DNA of 64,000 bases from Bretschneidera sinensis. Lineage: Eukaryota > Streptophyta > Magnoliopsida > Brassicales > Akaniaceae. Positions 1 through 11,745 of the stretch are shown piece after piece (positions within the stretch are counted from its first letter, which is position 1; the number at the start of each line of letters is the position of its first letter). The notes beneath the pieces were generated by a model that was not told the DNA's origin, searched no databases, and saw only the letters and a list, made by a program, of their open reading frames with translations. The DNA is taken from positions 74,420,820 to 74,484,819 of the forward strand of contig CM043702.1 in the NCBI GenBank assembly GCA_023935145.1, read 5' to 3'. The translations under genes and the position numbers were made by a program.

Positions 1-720
1 AATCTTCTAATTAGATAAAAAAGTAAATCATAACAATGTTTAATGAAAATAAATCCATACTACAACTTAATCAAGAAAATAAAATGAGAACAACTACACC
101 TAGGGATTCACCCCTTTGCCTTGCTTGGAGATTAGCTGGCCATAAAGCTCATGCTTCCTTGAGTTGCCTCCGGCCTCTCAATGATCTCCCCCTTGGTAGC
201 AAAGCTTCAGAGATTCCTCAGTTTGCCCTCCAAAAGTTCTTCGGATTCCTCCTAAAGGCCCTCTAGATTACTCCTAAAGGCCCTCTGGATCTGATCCCGG
301 TTGATTCTCAAAGCTGAAGTGGAGAAGGGCTTTTATAGGGAAACTCCCGGCGTATTATGTGTTTTCTAACTGATGTGGGATTCTGCCTGAGTGCACTCGA
401 TCGCAGCTTGGTGCACTCGATCGCATTTGGTGCTGCAAAGTACTTCTAGTCGATGTGGGATGGTGCTTATGCACTCGATCGCGGGATGTTGCGCTCGTGC
501 GTAAGTGCAATCGATCGCACCATTTCTACGCTCGATCGCATTGCAGGCAGCAGTTCTTTGCTTGTTTAAGTACAACAGCTCCCAAAGTGCTTCCTTTTAT
601 TTAAAAACCTACAAAACATAGAAAACCCAGAAAACACATAAAATAAAGTAAAATAACACAACTAAGGACCTAAAAATTGTAAATTAAGGGGCTTAAATAT
701 GACTATTTAAGCACTTATCA
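1..720 (-). mobile_element. Athila-type LTR, partial, chimeric (Ath-0)
   Basis: An LTR reading on the minus strand enters from the left window edge and stops at 720 (terminal TCA, i.e. TGA... on the minus strand). Base 721 resumes the integrase reading frame of Tat-1, so this is an insertion into Tat-1 pol. On the minus strand it starts like the LTR of Ath-3 and, like it, carries a cluster of GCGATCGA-type motifs (about 390-540). From the TATA-like CCTATAAAAG (near 338-348) onward it matches the Ath-2 LTR instead. Whether it is a solo LTR or the edge of a full element cannot be seen; the duplicated target lies outside the window. Confidence 0.75.
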
Positions 721-882
721 GATCTCATTCTACGAAAGAACGAGGTATCTCGACTACAGGAAACGGGGAAGTTGATCCCTAACTGGGAGGGCCCATACCG
801 TATCAAAAGGCTATGCTGTCCCGACACCTTTGAGCTTGAAGAACTAAGTGGGAAATGTATTCCACATACTTGGAATGCTTAA
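721..882 (+). pseudogene. Tat-1 integrase C-terminal fragment
   Basis: Frame 1 from 721 encodes 53 residues and ends at TAA 880-882. The segment NWEGPYRIKRL followed by FELEELSGK and TWNA matches the C-terminal integrase segment of Tat-2 (NWEGPYRVRRI, YELEDMEGK, TWNAGN). This part of gypsy integrases binds DNA. Everything upstream has been replaced by the inserted LTR at 1-720. The Asn-Leu-Arg continuation seen in Tat-2 is replaced by the stop. Confidence 0.8.
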
Positions 883-1084
883 TATCTCTGACGTTTCTAT
901 CAGTAAACTCGGACCCCGTGCACGAGTTTTAAAAGGAAGTTCGGTTGAAATAGAAATTGTAACGAAAAATTGTTATAAACAACAAGGTTAGAAAAAGAAG
1001 AAAATTCTATTAAAATTTTCCAAAATATACAAAAAGGCACTAACAGCCTTAGGATACAAAAAGAAAAAAAAACAAAAAAGAGAC
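883..1084. other. Tat-1 spacer between convergent pol and antisense gene
   Basis: About 200 bp of A-rich DNA lie between the integrase stop and the end of the antisense gene. They include a run of A-tracts near 990-1080 that could carry 3' processing signals for either transcript. No ORF is supported. The homologous spacer in Tat-2 (26286-26440) is shorter. Confidence 0.5.
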
Positions 1085-2106
1085 CTAGTCTAGGGTCGGG
1101 GCTGACTCAGCATCAGCCTCTGGCTCAACAGCCACCTCCTCCTTTGCAGGGCCTCCAACCTTGGCCTCCTCAGCTCTTGCCTCCTCCTTGTCTAGGCCCA
1201 AAAGGTCGAGGCCCAAAAGTTAATCTCGGGACCTCGACCTTTCTCTTGGCTTCCAAGAAGCCCTCGAGGAACTGTCTGGCCCCCTCCAGGTCCACGGCCG
1301 TCCAGAAGGCATCCGAGCCTTGGAAAGCCACTAGGGCCTCCTCAACAACAGCCCGAGTATGAGCCTCGCCCTTCTCTACTAGGAATTGCATAGCCCGAGC
1401 GATTTCATCTCTCTGTCGCTTGGCCTCGACCTTGGCACAGAGGGTAGCATCCCTCTCCCAGACTGGCTCGATCCTAGCCTGGTTGGCCGCATCCTCTTAC
1501 GTCTGTAGCTGTTGGACAGCCTCGATCTTTTCCTCTAGCTGGCACTGAGTTTGGCCTAGAAGCTCAACTGTGCCCAGGAAATGGCGGGACGTGACACCGA
1601 GAAGGACACTAATCTGCAATCAGGCAACTAAGCGTTAGTAAAAAAAACAAGTAAAAGCATAAAGGAAATAAAAGGGAAACCAACGAGTCAGGAAGAAAAG
1701 TCTTACCTGAGACATGATTGCCTCAACAGCCAAGCACAAAGCCTCGGTCGACCTTTTCGAAAGCTCTAAAAGATCATAGGAAGGGATCCCTATGATCTGG
1801 TGCTCTCGCGCCACCCGGGGGTACACGAAAACAGAATCGTCAACCTTCAAGGCCCAATTGGACCTGAAGATCGTTGACCCGAAGGCGACACCCCCGAGAA
1901 GGGCTAGGAGCAACGAATGGCGCCAGGGCCACAGAAGCCACCTGGGCTGCAGAAGTAACTAGAGTGGTCCTCGGGTCAGGGGAGCTCCGCGGAGGACTCT
2001 CCAGGTCAATCGGGGTCCAGGATTGGCCTCGAAGCCTCTTCCGAGCCCTAGACCCAGATGCCTACTGCTTCTCGACCGTAGCAACCCGCCTCCTCTCCAA
2101 GGCGAG
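1085..2106 (-). pseudogene. Tat-1 antisense gene, exon 2 (C-terminal part)
   Basis: The minus-strand reading 1913-1635 contains LGLKVDDSVF-like and AREHQIIGIP segments that align with the Tat-2 antisense protein (WALRLDDSVF, AREHLVLGIP). Further on, EGFLEAKRKVEV (1391-1170) aligns with EGFDEAKRRVTL of Tat-2. An acidic tail ends at TAG 1085-1087, reached through a frameshift near 1190. An in-frame TAG lies near 2063. The coding strand is opposite to gag-pol. Ath-1 separates this half from 8286-9380; removing Ath-1 and one copy of its target duplication lets the frame run across. The cellular role is unknown. Confidence 0.7.
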
Positions 2107-3409
2107 TGATTACGCCCAAAACATAACGTGGTAGTTGTAGCACGGCTTTAGGGTGTCAATTCCACAGGGAGACAAGTTAACTATAAAGAAAGATGTAAAC
2201 TTTAATATGAGACGATATAACCAGAATAAGTAGAGAATCTGAAATTGACGATGAAGTAATTGTGTAGTTTGAAAAATATATTAGAGGGACAAAAAGGATC
2301 CAGGAATCCTCCCTAGGTTCGTTGCCCTAATCCTAACTTGATTAAGTTGTTTTTATCTCGATTGCACGTTTCACATCCCAAACATGCAATCGGCAAATAT
2401 TCAATGAGAACATGTATAAACCCTAATTTGATTGTTATGAAATACTTTTTATTTTCGATTCATGCACACATGATCTATCTTATAGGTTTATCAAGAAACG
2501 ATAATATATCTTTTATGACAATATTACAGTAATGGACAAGCCTAAAGGCTAAACTTACCGGACTCAATCATACCCAAACAATTTTGTCATAAGGAAAGCA
2601 TGACTAAATTTATATCAAGGAGAAAGATACAATCACCGGATTAGATGAAATCTTATAATTAGATTAAAAAGTAAATCATAACAAAATCTTAATGATAAAG
2701 CTCTATTACAGCTGAATCAAATTAAGGAAAATAGGAACAACTAAACCTAAAGATTCATCCCTTCGCCTTGCTTGGAGATTAGTTAGCTATGGGGCTTATG
2801 GTTGAACACTTTGATGGAGGAGAAGTTGATGCTTCCTTGAGTCTTCCAGCTTAATGAATGTCTAATATCAAACCCTAAGTGATCTGTTTATAATACAAGG
2901 GTCCAAGGGTGTTTTTGGGTTTTAAACAATCATTAAAGACCTAATTCAGACCTAACTTGGAGAGCAAAATTCGTGTCCGCGCTTAGGCTTGGATTTTCTC
3001 GCACCTAGGCTTAGTTTTAGGCAAGCCTTGTAAACTTTCTGGAAGGTGCACCCCAGCTTCATCCAGGGTGCGCCTTGACTTGATGGTCTTCTTTGCTTGT
3101 TTTGGCCTCTGATCTGGAGGGTGCACCCCAGCTCCATCTTGGGTACGGCACACATACTTAAATCTCTTTATTTAGCCTTTCCGAAAGCCCTCCTTTGCTT
3201 TGATATACATGGAATCTTTGTGCTTCATTCAACAGTAGCTTTTTCATCTTTTTAAGACTCAAAATACCTAAAAATGCATCAAAACAAATAAGTGATCTAG
3301 AAATGATTATTTAGAGTTGTTAACATATAAAAGTGTAATTATAACCTAGATCAACTCTAAAAATGCTAACAATTAAGTACTATTAAGATGCATTTTATGA
3401 TTCTCATCA
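2107..3409 (-). repeat. Ath-1 3' LTR
   Basis: The 1.3-kb copy begins TGATTACGCCC and ends CTCATCA on the plus strand. It matches 6985-8285 along its length with many substitutions; the first 200 bp differ at roughly one base in ten by eye, suggesting an old insertion. The small ORFs in it recur in both LTRs and are not genes. Confidence 0.9.
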
Positions 3410-5062
3410 CAACCCCCAACTAGCTTATTGCTAGTCCATAGCAATTCAAGCGAAAACAAGAGATGAATTCTACGGTGGGAATCAAGGCAAAATAAAGCAA
3501 TACTAATGTTAACCAAGAGTAATCCACTTTTTGTCTAAAAAATTGCACTTAACATACGGCACATAGAATTATTAAATTTCACCCAAGTCCAAAAGTAATC
3601 CAAACATCAATCTTAAAATTGTTATTGACTCTTGACATCCATCTTACCACAATCCATTAATCCGATCATCTGAATGATTTTATGCATAACATTTGTGAAT
3701 ACAAGTCTTGGCCTCTAAAACATGATAAATTGCGTGACATCAATCACAAAAACAAGCTCCATAGGCTTACATTTTAAACCACTCTCCACTATTGTAGAAA
3801 AATCACATTAAATTGGATCAATAGGTCTTTAATAAGCTTGTAATGTTAGACTAAGGTAAAGGTTAAGAAAGAATGGGAAGGATTCACAAGTAAAAGAACT
3901 CAATCTCTTAGCTTTAAACATAACCACTTTTAAGCACTAGATAACCTTACTTTAACACCCAACTTTTTCAACCATTTTTCTCAAATCACCACTTTTCTTT
4001 TCTTTTCTTCTTTCTTTGCCATAATTCACTTCTCTTTTCTTTTCTTTTCTTTTGTATTTTGGTATAAGACCATTCACTTCCTTTTTCATTTTTCTTTTCT
4101 TTTCTTTTCCATAACCCTCAACTTATCTCCTTTAATGTACTTGGGTTATGGTAGTGATATTTTCTCATATTTCCGTCCTTACTCCTTTTAAGTGCTTCTC
4201 AACAAATGTGTATAGCTAAGTTCTTTTAAGAGAAAGGTAAGGATAAAATATTTTCTTAGGCTCATAAAGGTGAGTAAATGGGCTATTGAAAGAAAACAAG
4301 GCTCAAATTCTTTTTCAAGAAAAGGGCTCAAATAGGTGACTAGTGGTAAATATAGCAATGGTAGGTTTGACAGGCTCAAACGGTCTAAAAATGGCCTATC
4401 ATATCCTAAGTAATGTGCATTCTAGGAATTCACCTCAAGTGGTTATCAAGTAAGTTCTAGAGCTTGTCGAGACCATAAAAATATTCACAAATAAAGGTTC
4501 TCTAAATGTTTAAGACTAATCATACAATCTTATCACAAACTAGAGTCTCAAACCAAATGAAGATTGATACTTAAATTAATTTCAAACCAAAGCAAAATTT
4601 AACTTCTTCTAAATGCTATCTGCTATCTCAATTAAGCTCATATCATTGACATGTGAATTAACTCTAAGGTTAACACAAAGCATGCTAAAAACAAACAAAA
4701 AGGGAGGATGACACCAAGTAGCTCAATGGAAAAAAAAAAATGTATGGAAATAAAGAATATTGAAACAAAGAGATGTGTTTCCTCCACCCCTAACTTAAAA
4801 ATTGCATTGACCTCAATATAAAAGAAAGAGTAAAAGAAACTCCCTTTGTAGTCATAAGTGCACAGAAGCTGAAAATTGTGCACCACCATTTGAACTGGTT
4901 CGTATATTTGTCCCTGAAAAAGAAAAAAAGAAATACGAAGTTAATATTGGAAAATAACAAAATACTAATAATAAACAAGAAAAAGAAATAAGAAAAAATA
5001 AAAGGATATATTGTAGGTTGCCTCTCATGAGCGCTAAGTTTTACATCTTCAGCCAGACGCCC
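3410..5062 (-). other. Ath-1 3' untranslated region with polypurine tract
   Basis: The polypurine tract sits against the LTR at 3410-3420 (minus GTTGGGGGTTG). The region has no gene. It aligns in reverse with Ath-2 47593-49206, including a long pyrimidine-rich stretch at 3960-4130 (purine-rich in the sense strand) that corresponds to Ath-2 48490-48620. At 5017-5060 it holds the GGCTGAAGA...AGCGCTCATG block shared with Ath-2 and Ath-3. Confidence 0.7.
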
Positions 5063-5269
5063 TTATTTCCTCCTAGACAAACATAGGTTGAATGCACCAG
5101 CCACTGCTTCACTGCCAATTTCGGTGCTTCTATGCTTTGGAGAGGCCTCAAGGATGTCATCAGTAACATTTGTAAATTCTGGCTCGATATATGCTCTTGT
5201 GAAGCCATGGGTTAGGGTGGACTCCAATGGATTAAGGTGTTGGACCTTTTTCATGAATGAGTCAATCAT
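5063..5269 (-). pseudogene. Ath-1 short C-terminal tail ORF
   Basis: The minus-strand reading ends EAVAGAFNLCLSRRK and then a stop. Ath-2 has KTVAGASNTCFSRRE at the same place (end 47592), also just before the AGCGCT block. The preceding ASPKH/PSPKH residues match too. It is probably the end of the original gag-protease polyprotein, kept after most of the protease was lost. Function unknown; no such tail ends the pol of Ath-3. Confidence 0.5.
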
Positions 5270-5410
5270 GTAAGCTTAGTGGCTTTCGTCCACATCCTCT
5301 GACTTTTTCGTTGTTGGGATTTGTAATAACTTACCACTTAGTGTCTCAATGGCATTCACCTCTTTCAAATTCTATTATGCCAGGTGCTGACCATGGGATG
5401 TGGACTGAGC

Positions 5411-6774
5411 TTAAGAAGGGAACTTACCTCGCTCAGTCACACTCAAGTAGCTCATTAACTTGGACACTTGGCTCTTTATCTCTTTATTTTCTTTAACAGC
5501 CTGCGTAATTAAAGATTCAAGTCTTTGATTAGTCTTACCCTGTGCCTCAATAAAAGCATGTAAAGTGTCTTCTAAAGAACTCCTAGAAGATACAAGTGCA
5601 TGATATGGTTCAAGATATGGTGCAGGGGGTTGTGCAAGCTGCTGGTTTTCAGACTTCCAGCTGAAATTGGGGTGATTTCGCCATCCCGGATTATAGTTAT
5701 CAGAGAAGGGTGCCAAAGGCTTCTTGTAAATGCCTAAGGCATTACATTGTTCCTCATACATCTTTCTCATCTCAGCAAATGTGGGGCACTCTTGGGTGAG
5801 AAGATCTACCCCGCCACACACAAAACATGGTTTCAAAGACGCTGCATGATTAGCTACTTGTGTTGGCTTTGAGCTTTTAGTCTTTAACACCTCTAGTTCC
5901 CTAGTGAGCATTTTGACCTTAGACTTAAGGTTATCCTCTTCCCTAAGATGGTAAATTCCACCACCATTTAGGTGCCCTATAGGTGGTGATTTACTGTGCT
6001 TTCAGTAGCACTAGGTCTAGTCCAAGTGTGAGCTTTTTCAGCAAGCTCATTGAGGTACTCTATGGCCTCATCGGGATCTTTCTCCAAGAATTCACCATTA
6101 CACATCATCTCTATAAATTGGCGCTCTCTATATGTAAGTCTCTCATAAAAATAGCTCGCCAAGTGCCAACTCTCATACCCGTGGTGAGGGCACATACTCA
6201 ACAACTCCTTAAATCTCTCCCAAGACTGATACAAAGTCTCGATGTCCTTTTGTGCAAAGGTGGAGATTTGTCTTTTTAAAGCATTGGTCTTATGTTGCGG
6301 AAAGTATTTATTAAAGAGAATTCAAGTCATCTCAGTCCACGACCTAATAGATTGTGGTCTTAGTGAGTATAGTCAACTCTTAGCTCTATCCTTCAAAGCG
6401 AAAGGAAAGAACTTAAGTCTCCCAATGTCAGCAGTTGCATCTTGACTATGAAAAGTCGCAACTACTTCCTCAAACTCTCTAATGTGCACATATGGGTTTT
6501 CACTTTCCAAGCCATGAAATGTAGGGAGTGATTGTATCATCCCTGTTTTAAAATCTAAATGGTGAGTATTGGCTGGAAACATGATGTATGATGGTGTGGC
6601 TATGCATGTAGGGTGGAGGTAATCCTGAAGGGTCCTAGGGGGTTGATCTTTGTGTTCACTCATCTCTTCGAGACTAGATGGGTTGTCAAATAAAGGATTT
6701 AGAAAAGAATTTAATTTTGACTCTAACACAGGCCTACAAGCAAATCTACCCAAAGTGTCTCTATATCGGGGCAT
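5411..6774 (-). pseudogene. Ath-1 gag
   Basis: Gag forms the particle that packages retroelement RNA. The ATG at 6774 starts MPRYRDTLGRF, close to Ath-2 gag. The segment YVHIREFEEVVATFHS and, further on, YQSWERFKELLSMCPHHGYES match the gag core. A zinc-knuckle remnant reads CFVCGGVDLLTQEC, where the histidine position is leucine, so metal binding should be lost. A stop after DRAKS near 6375 and a frame change near 5940 break the frame. It ends at 5411 with TERGKFPS, the segment that leads to protease in relatives, but the protease does not follow. Confidence 0.8.
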
Positions 6775-6960
6775 GCATGATCACAAAATAATAATAAAAA
6801 ATACTATAAAAAGAAAGAATAAAATAAAATAAAATTAATGCAGCAAGCTAAAAGAGGGAACGAAGTTGCCGCCTTTACAAACAGCTGAAAAGAAAAATTA
6901 TCTACAATTCTTCTACCATCATGTCTCAAAGTTGACAATCTTCCTTGTACTTAAGCGCGT

Positions 6961-6979
6961 CTCCCCGGAAACAGCGCCA
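6961..6979 (-). promoter_or_regulatory. Ath-1 primer-binding site (tRNA-Asp type)
   Basis: The minus strand reads TGGCGCTGTTTCCGGGGAG. This resembles the complement of the plant tRNA-Asp 3' end (TGGCGCCGTTGCCGGGG) with a few changes. It lies 5 bp inside the right LTR, where minus-strand DNA synthesis would be primed. Confidence 0.8.
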
Positions 6980-6984
6980 AAATT

Positions 6985-8285
6985 TGATTACATCCAAAAC
7001 GTATCTCGGTAGTCGTAGCACGGCTTTAGGGTGTCGATTCCATAGGGAGACAAGTTAACTATAAAGAAAGATCTAAACTTTAATATAAGACGATATAATC
7101 AAAATAAGTAGAGAATCTGAAATTGATGATGAAGTAATTGTGTAGTTTGTAAAATACAATAAAGGGACAACAAGGATCCGGGAATCCTCCCTAGGTTCGT
7201 TGCCCTGATCCTAACTTGATTCAGTTGTTTTTATCTCGATTGCACGTTTCACATCCCAAACTTGCAATCGGCAAATATTCAATGAGAACATGTATAAACC
7301 CTAATTTGATTGTTATGAAATACTTTTTATTTTCGATTCATGCACACATGATCTATCCTATAGATTTATCAAGAAACGACAATATATCTTTTATGAAAAT
7401 ATTGCGGTAATGGATAAGCCTCAAGGATAAACCTACCAGACCTAATCATACCCAAACAATCTTGACATAAGGAAAGCATGACTAAATTTATATCAAGGAG
7501 AAAGATACAATCACCGGATTAGACGAAATCTTATAATTAGATTAAAAAGTAAATCATAACAATATCTTAACGATAAAACTCAATTACAACTGAATCAAAT
7601 AAAAGAAATAGGAACAAATACACCTAGGGATTCATCCCTTCGCCTTGCTTGGAGATTAGTTAGCCATGGGGCTCATGGTTGAGCACTTTGATGGAGGAGA
7701 AGTTGCTACTTCCTTGAGTCTTCCAGCTTAATGAATGTCTAATATCAAACCCTAAGTGATCTATTTATAATACAAGGGTCCAAGGGTGTTTTAGGGTTTT
7801 AAACAATCATTAAAGACCTAATTCAGACCTAACTCGGAGAGTAAAATTCGTGTACGTGCTTAGGCTTGGATTTTTTTGCGCCTAGGCTTGGTTTTAGATT
7901 AGCCTTGTAAACTTTCTGGAAGGTGCGCCCCTGCTCCATCCAGGGTGCGCCCTGACCTGATGGTCTTCTTTGCTTGTTTTGGCCTCTGATCTGGATGGTG
8001 CGCCCTAGCTCCATCCACGGTGCGGCGCACATACTTGGATCTCTTTATTTAGCCTTTCCGAAAGCCCTCATTTGCTCCGGTATACATGGAATCTTTGTGC
8101 TTCATTCAACAATAGCTTTTTCATCTCTTTAAGACTCAAAATACCTGAAAATGCATCAAAACAAATAAGTGATCTAGGAATGATTCTTTAGAGTTGTTAA
8201 CATATAAAAGTGTAATTATAACCTAGATCAACTCTAAAAATGCTAACAATTAAGTACTATTAAGATGCATTTTATGTTCTCATCA
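6985..8285 (-). repeat. Ath-1 5' LTR
   Basis: Partner of 2107-3409; starts TGATTACATCC and ends CTCATCA. The primer site lies beside it, so it is the 5' LTR of the minus-strand element. It carries the promoter for the gag transcript. Confidence 0.9.
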
Positions 8286-9380
8286 GTGAGCTTCCTCGCC
8301 TGCTCTCTCGCCCTGGCTGTCGCCTCCATCTTTACCCAAACAAAAACAGACGAAAAGCTTAAGTGCTGAGTCTAAGGCAATAAATAAAGCAAAAGTAAAT
8401 AAAGTGAGTACAAGTCTAAAAGGTATGGGGTTACCACTCTCAATGGAGAGCTTGGACCGGCGGGGGGGGGCAAAGGTCGTGCCTCATCAGTTCTTCGTTG
8501 TTATAGAGAACCTCCACATCCAACGATGTGGCCACCATCGTATTCATGGTCTTTTACGCACTAGGGATAAGACTGGGCTTCTTGCACTTCTCTGCCCGAT
8601 CCAAACTCCACAAGAAGAGAAGGTCGAAGTTTTCCAGGGCCAAGAAGAAGAAGTTCTTCTTCCACCTCTTGATCGAGGACAGAGTCTTCTTTTGGCCCGG
8701 GTACTGACGACTATCCACCCGACCTGGACATGTCTGCTGATCTGGAAGTGGGCCTTAAACACATCCATATTCATCAGCCCACCCACTTCCAAGCAGACAA
8801 TGATAAAGGCCATTATCAGCCGTACCGAGTTTGGCACTAGCTGCCACAGCACTATATCAAAGTACTGTAAAACTGCATAGAAAAATGGTTTAATGGGGAA
8901 CCGAAGCCCTACCCTCATGTGGTGTTAGAACACACACAATTTATAGGGCGCACGGCTCGGGAGGATGTCGCAAGCCCTCTCCCCTACCCTGGCCAACCGG
9001 AGGGTGTACTCGCACAAGATGCGGTACGAATTCTGGATCACCTCCAAGTCTTCCTCTCTCAGCTAGCTAGGGATCGCGTTGGCCATGTACTCCCATTCCT
9101 CCCTCTCATCCACGACCGAGGCCCCCTTGATGTCAACAAGGGCCTCATCCGCCTCTTCCCTAAAAGAGGAGTCCTCTTTATACTCCTCTATTATAGGGAT
9201 GTACGACACCATTGCCAAGGGCCCCTCCCTTACTACGGCCCTTTTCAGGGTCACACTCTTAGAGGAGGACGTGACTGACCCAGTCTCTTTGGTACTACCG
9301 CTACCGCTATCATTACAACTACTCCTACTATTACCACTATCACTACTAGGCTAGTCTCGGTATGTATCGAATGAAGACAT
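8286..9380 (-). pseudogene. Tat-1 antisense gene, exon 1 and start of exon 2
   Basis: The ATG at 9380 (minus) starts a Ser/Gly/Asn-rich N-terminus with TAG as its tenth codon. It continues to REEWEYMANAIPS and then to QLVPNSVRLIMAFI, VGGLMNMDVFKAHFQ and WIVVSTRAKRR (8918-8800). That block is the domain known in Pfam as putative gypsy-type transposon (Transposase_28-like). A frameshift lies near 8690. A GT donor context G|GTAACC is at 8435/8434, and the exon 2 start ATGGAG is at 8329-8324, implying an intron of about 100 nt whose acceptor has decayed. Ath-1 inserted at 8286, inside exon 2. Confidence 0.7.
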
Positions 9381-10149
9381 ATTTAAAAGAAAAGATGGAC
9401 AAACTCACCAAAGTCCGACGGATTCTGTCTCTAAATTCCCCTTACAAATCAAAATCTTCAGAACCTCCTCATCCGCGACCCTCCAAACGTCACTTTAACC
9501 GAGCACTCGCAACACAGACCAAGCCTAGACCGTTCACTAAACCCGAACCACTAGGAGGTATCAACGTACCAGAACTCTGAAAACTCAGGATGAAGACTCT
9601 CACAATTTAGGACGAAAGGCTCTCAGAAATTTGGAACGAGGATGAAGACTCTCAAATAAATCTCTCTAAAACTCACTGAAAGTTGAAGTGAGGAAGAATG
9701 GGAGCAAAGGCTCCTTATATAGGAAAAGTGGGCACAACGAACGAGGACATTCAATGAAGAAATGGATGAGGAAGTGACACTTCAGGAGCTCAATGAAACT
9801 TTCACTCTCCCCAAAGAGTCCACCGCCATAAACTAGGTGGCACATGATTAGACCTAGGGGTTGTTCGTCTTCCTTAGGCGTCGTTCCAGTCTCCAAGGAC
9901 GCCATTTCATTCCCCAAGGAAATTCAATCATTAACAAGCATTGCCACCCTTGCAAAAATGGTTGCAAACATTTAATAAGGGCTGACACTTGCCACATGTC
10001 AATAATATCCAAGGAACCCAAGGGAATTAGGCCCTAGGAAGGCCCAAAAACCCAGGTTTTCCAGCAGCCCAAGAAGCTCAAGAAACATTCTTCATCGGTC
10101 CAAAATACAGGAAGCCCAAGAGTCTCCCTGGAAACCCAAAACTTCTCTA
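9381..10149 (-). other. Tat-1 antisense gene leader and promoter region
   Basis: No gene in either direction. It holds the TATA box (9714-9722) and about 335 bp of apparent leader before the ATG at 9380. It joins the tandem array at 10150. Confidence 0.5.
9714..9722 (-). promoter_or_regulatory. TATA box for Tat-1 antisense gene
   Basis: The minus strand reads CTATATAAG, identical to the box at the matching place in Tat-3 (62796-62804). Tat-2 has a degraded version (28451-28459). The position between array and coding region is the same in all three, supporting a real antisense promoter. Confidence 0.6.
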
Positions 10150-11655
10150 AGGCCGAGCATATGGATTGCTCCACACATGCTTGGACCATGTTCTCCAAGG
10201 CCGAGCAGATGAATTGCTCCACATATGCTCGGACCCATGTTCTCTAAGGCCAAGTAAATGGATTGCTCCACACATACTCGGCCCACTAGCTCCAAGTCTG
10301 AGCAGATGGATTACTCCACACATGCTTGGACTCATGTTTTCCAAGGTTGAGCAGATGGATTGCTCCACACATGCTCGACCCACCAGCTCCAAATCCGAGC
10401 ATATGGATTGCTCTACACATGCTCGGACCATGTTCTTCAAGGCCGAGTAGATGGATTACTCCACACATGCTAGGCCCACGAGCTCTAAGTCCAAGCATAT
10501 GGATTGCTCAACACATTCTCGGACCATGTTCTCCAAGGCCAAGCAGATGGATTGCTCCACACATGCTCAACCCACTAACTCCAAATCCGAGCATACGGAT
10601 TGCTCCACACATGCTCGGACCATGTTCTCCAAGGCTGAGCAGATGGATTACTCTGCACATGCTCGGTCCGCCAGCTCCAAGTCCGAGCATATGGATTGCT
10701 CCACATATGCTCGGATCATGTTCTCCAAGTCCAAGCAGATGGATTGCTCCACACATGCTAGGCCCACCAGCTTCAAGTCTGAGTATATGGATTCCTCCAC
10801 ACATACTCGGACCATTTTCTCCAAGGCCGAGCAAATGGATTGTTCGGCCCACTTTCTCCAAGACTGAGCAGATGGATTGCTCCACACATACTCGGCCCAC
10901 TAGCTTCAAGTCCGAGCAGATGGATTGCTCCACACATGCTTGGACCCATGTTTTCCAAGGTCGAGCAGATGGATTGCTCCACACATGCTCGACCCACCAG
11001 CTCCAAGTCCGAGCAGATGGATTGCTCCACAGATGCTTGGACCCATGTTTTCCAAGGTCGAGCAGATGGATTGCTCCACACATGCTCGACCCACCAGCTC
11101 CAAATCCGAGCATATGGATTGCTCCACACATGCTCAGACCATGTTCTTCAAGGCCGAGTAGATGGATTACTCCACACATGCTCGGCCCACGAGCTCTAAG
11201 TCCAAGCATATGGATTGCTCAACACATGCTCAGACCATGTTCTCCAAGGCCAAGCAGATGGATTGCTCCACACATGCTCGACCCACCAACTCCAAATCCG
11301 AGCATACGGATTGCTCCACACATGCTCGGACCATGTTCTCCAAGGCTGAGCAGATGGATTACTCCGCACATGCTCGGTCCACCAGCTCCAAGTCCGAGCA
11401 TATGGATTGCTCCACACATGCTTGGATCATGTTCTCCAAGTCCGAGCAAATGGATTGCTCCACACATGCTAGGCCCACCAGCTTCAAGTCTGAGTCTATG
11501 GATTGCTCCACACATACTCAGACCATTTTCTCCAAGGCCAAGCAGATAGATTGTTCAGCCCACTTTCTCCAAGACTGAGCAGATAGATTGCTCCACACAT
11601 GCTCAGACCCATGTTATTCAAGGCCGAGCAGATGGATTGCTCCACACATGCTCGG
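10150..11655. repeat. Tat-1 tandem array, about 31 monomers of 48-49 bp
   Basis: Monomers of the type CCGAGCATATG-GATTGCTCCACA-CATGCTCGG plus a linker repeat without spacers. Two linker types (CCATGTTCTCCAAGG and CCACCAGCTCCAAGT) mostly alternate, giving a dimer of about 97 bp. The block from about 10340 to 10867 recurs 711 bp later (to 11578), a higher-order duplication that includes one shortened monomer in each copy. Long ORFs here (for example a 407-codon one) arise because the repeats lack stops and are not genes. Confidence 0.9.
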
Positions 11656-11745
11656 TTCGACACTATCAACAGCTCAGTATATTACCTCTTTTTACTAAAG
11701 ACCGAACCCTGCGATACTTCCTTGAGCACATAAATATACTCAAGA

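Larger units (their letters stand above)
2107..8285 (-). mobile_element. Ath-1: non-autonomous Athila-like element with gag only
   Basis: Two LTRs (2107-3409 and 6985-8285) flank a minus-strand gag. The primer site is next to the right LTR and the polypurine tract next to the left, so the element reads on the minus strand. Flanking bases GCGAG (2102-2106) and GTGAG (8286-8290) are a 5-bp target duplication with one C-to-T change. Length is 6.18 kb. No protease, reverse transcriptase or integrase is present, so movement would need a helper. It belongs to the same family as Ath-2 in LTR, gag and tail, but lacks Ath-2's protease. Confidence 0.9.

Noticed and set aside
2338..2532. Frame repeated at 7216-7410
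   Set aside because: Both copies lie at the same place in the two Ath-1 LTRs, so similarity reflects LTR duplication, not a gene family.
10326..11549. A 407-codon open frame and several overlapping frames on both strands
   Set aside because: They arise from a tandem repeat whose monomers happen to lack stops; all frames show the same repeat-encoded peptides and none has gene context.
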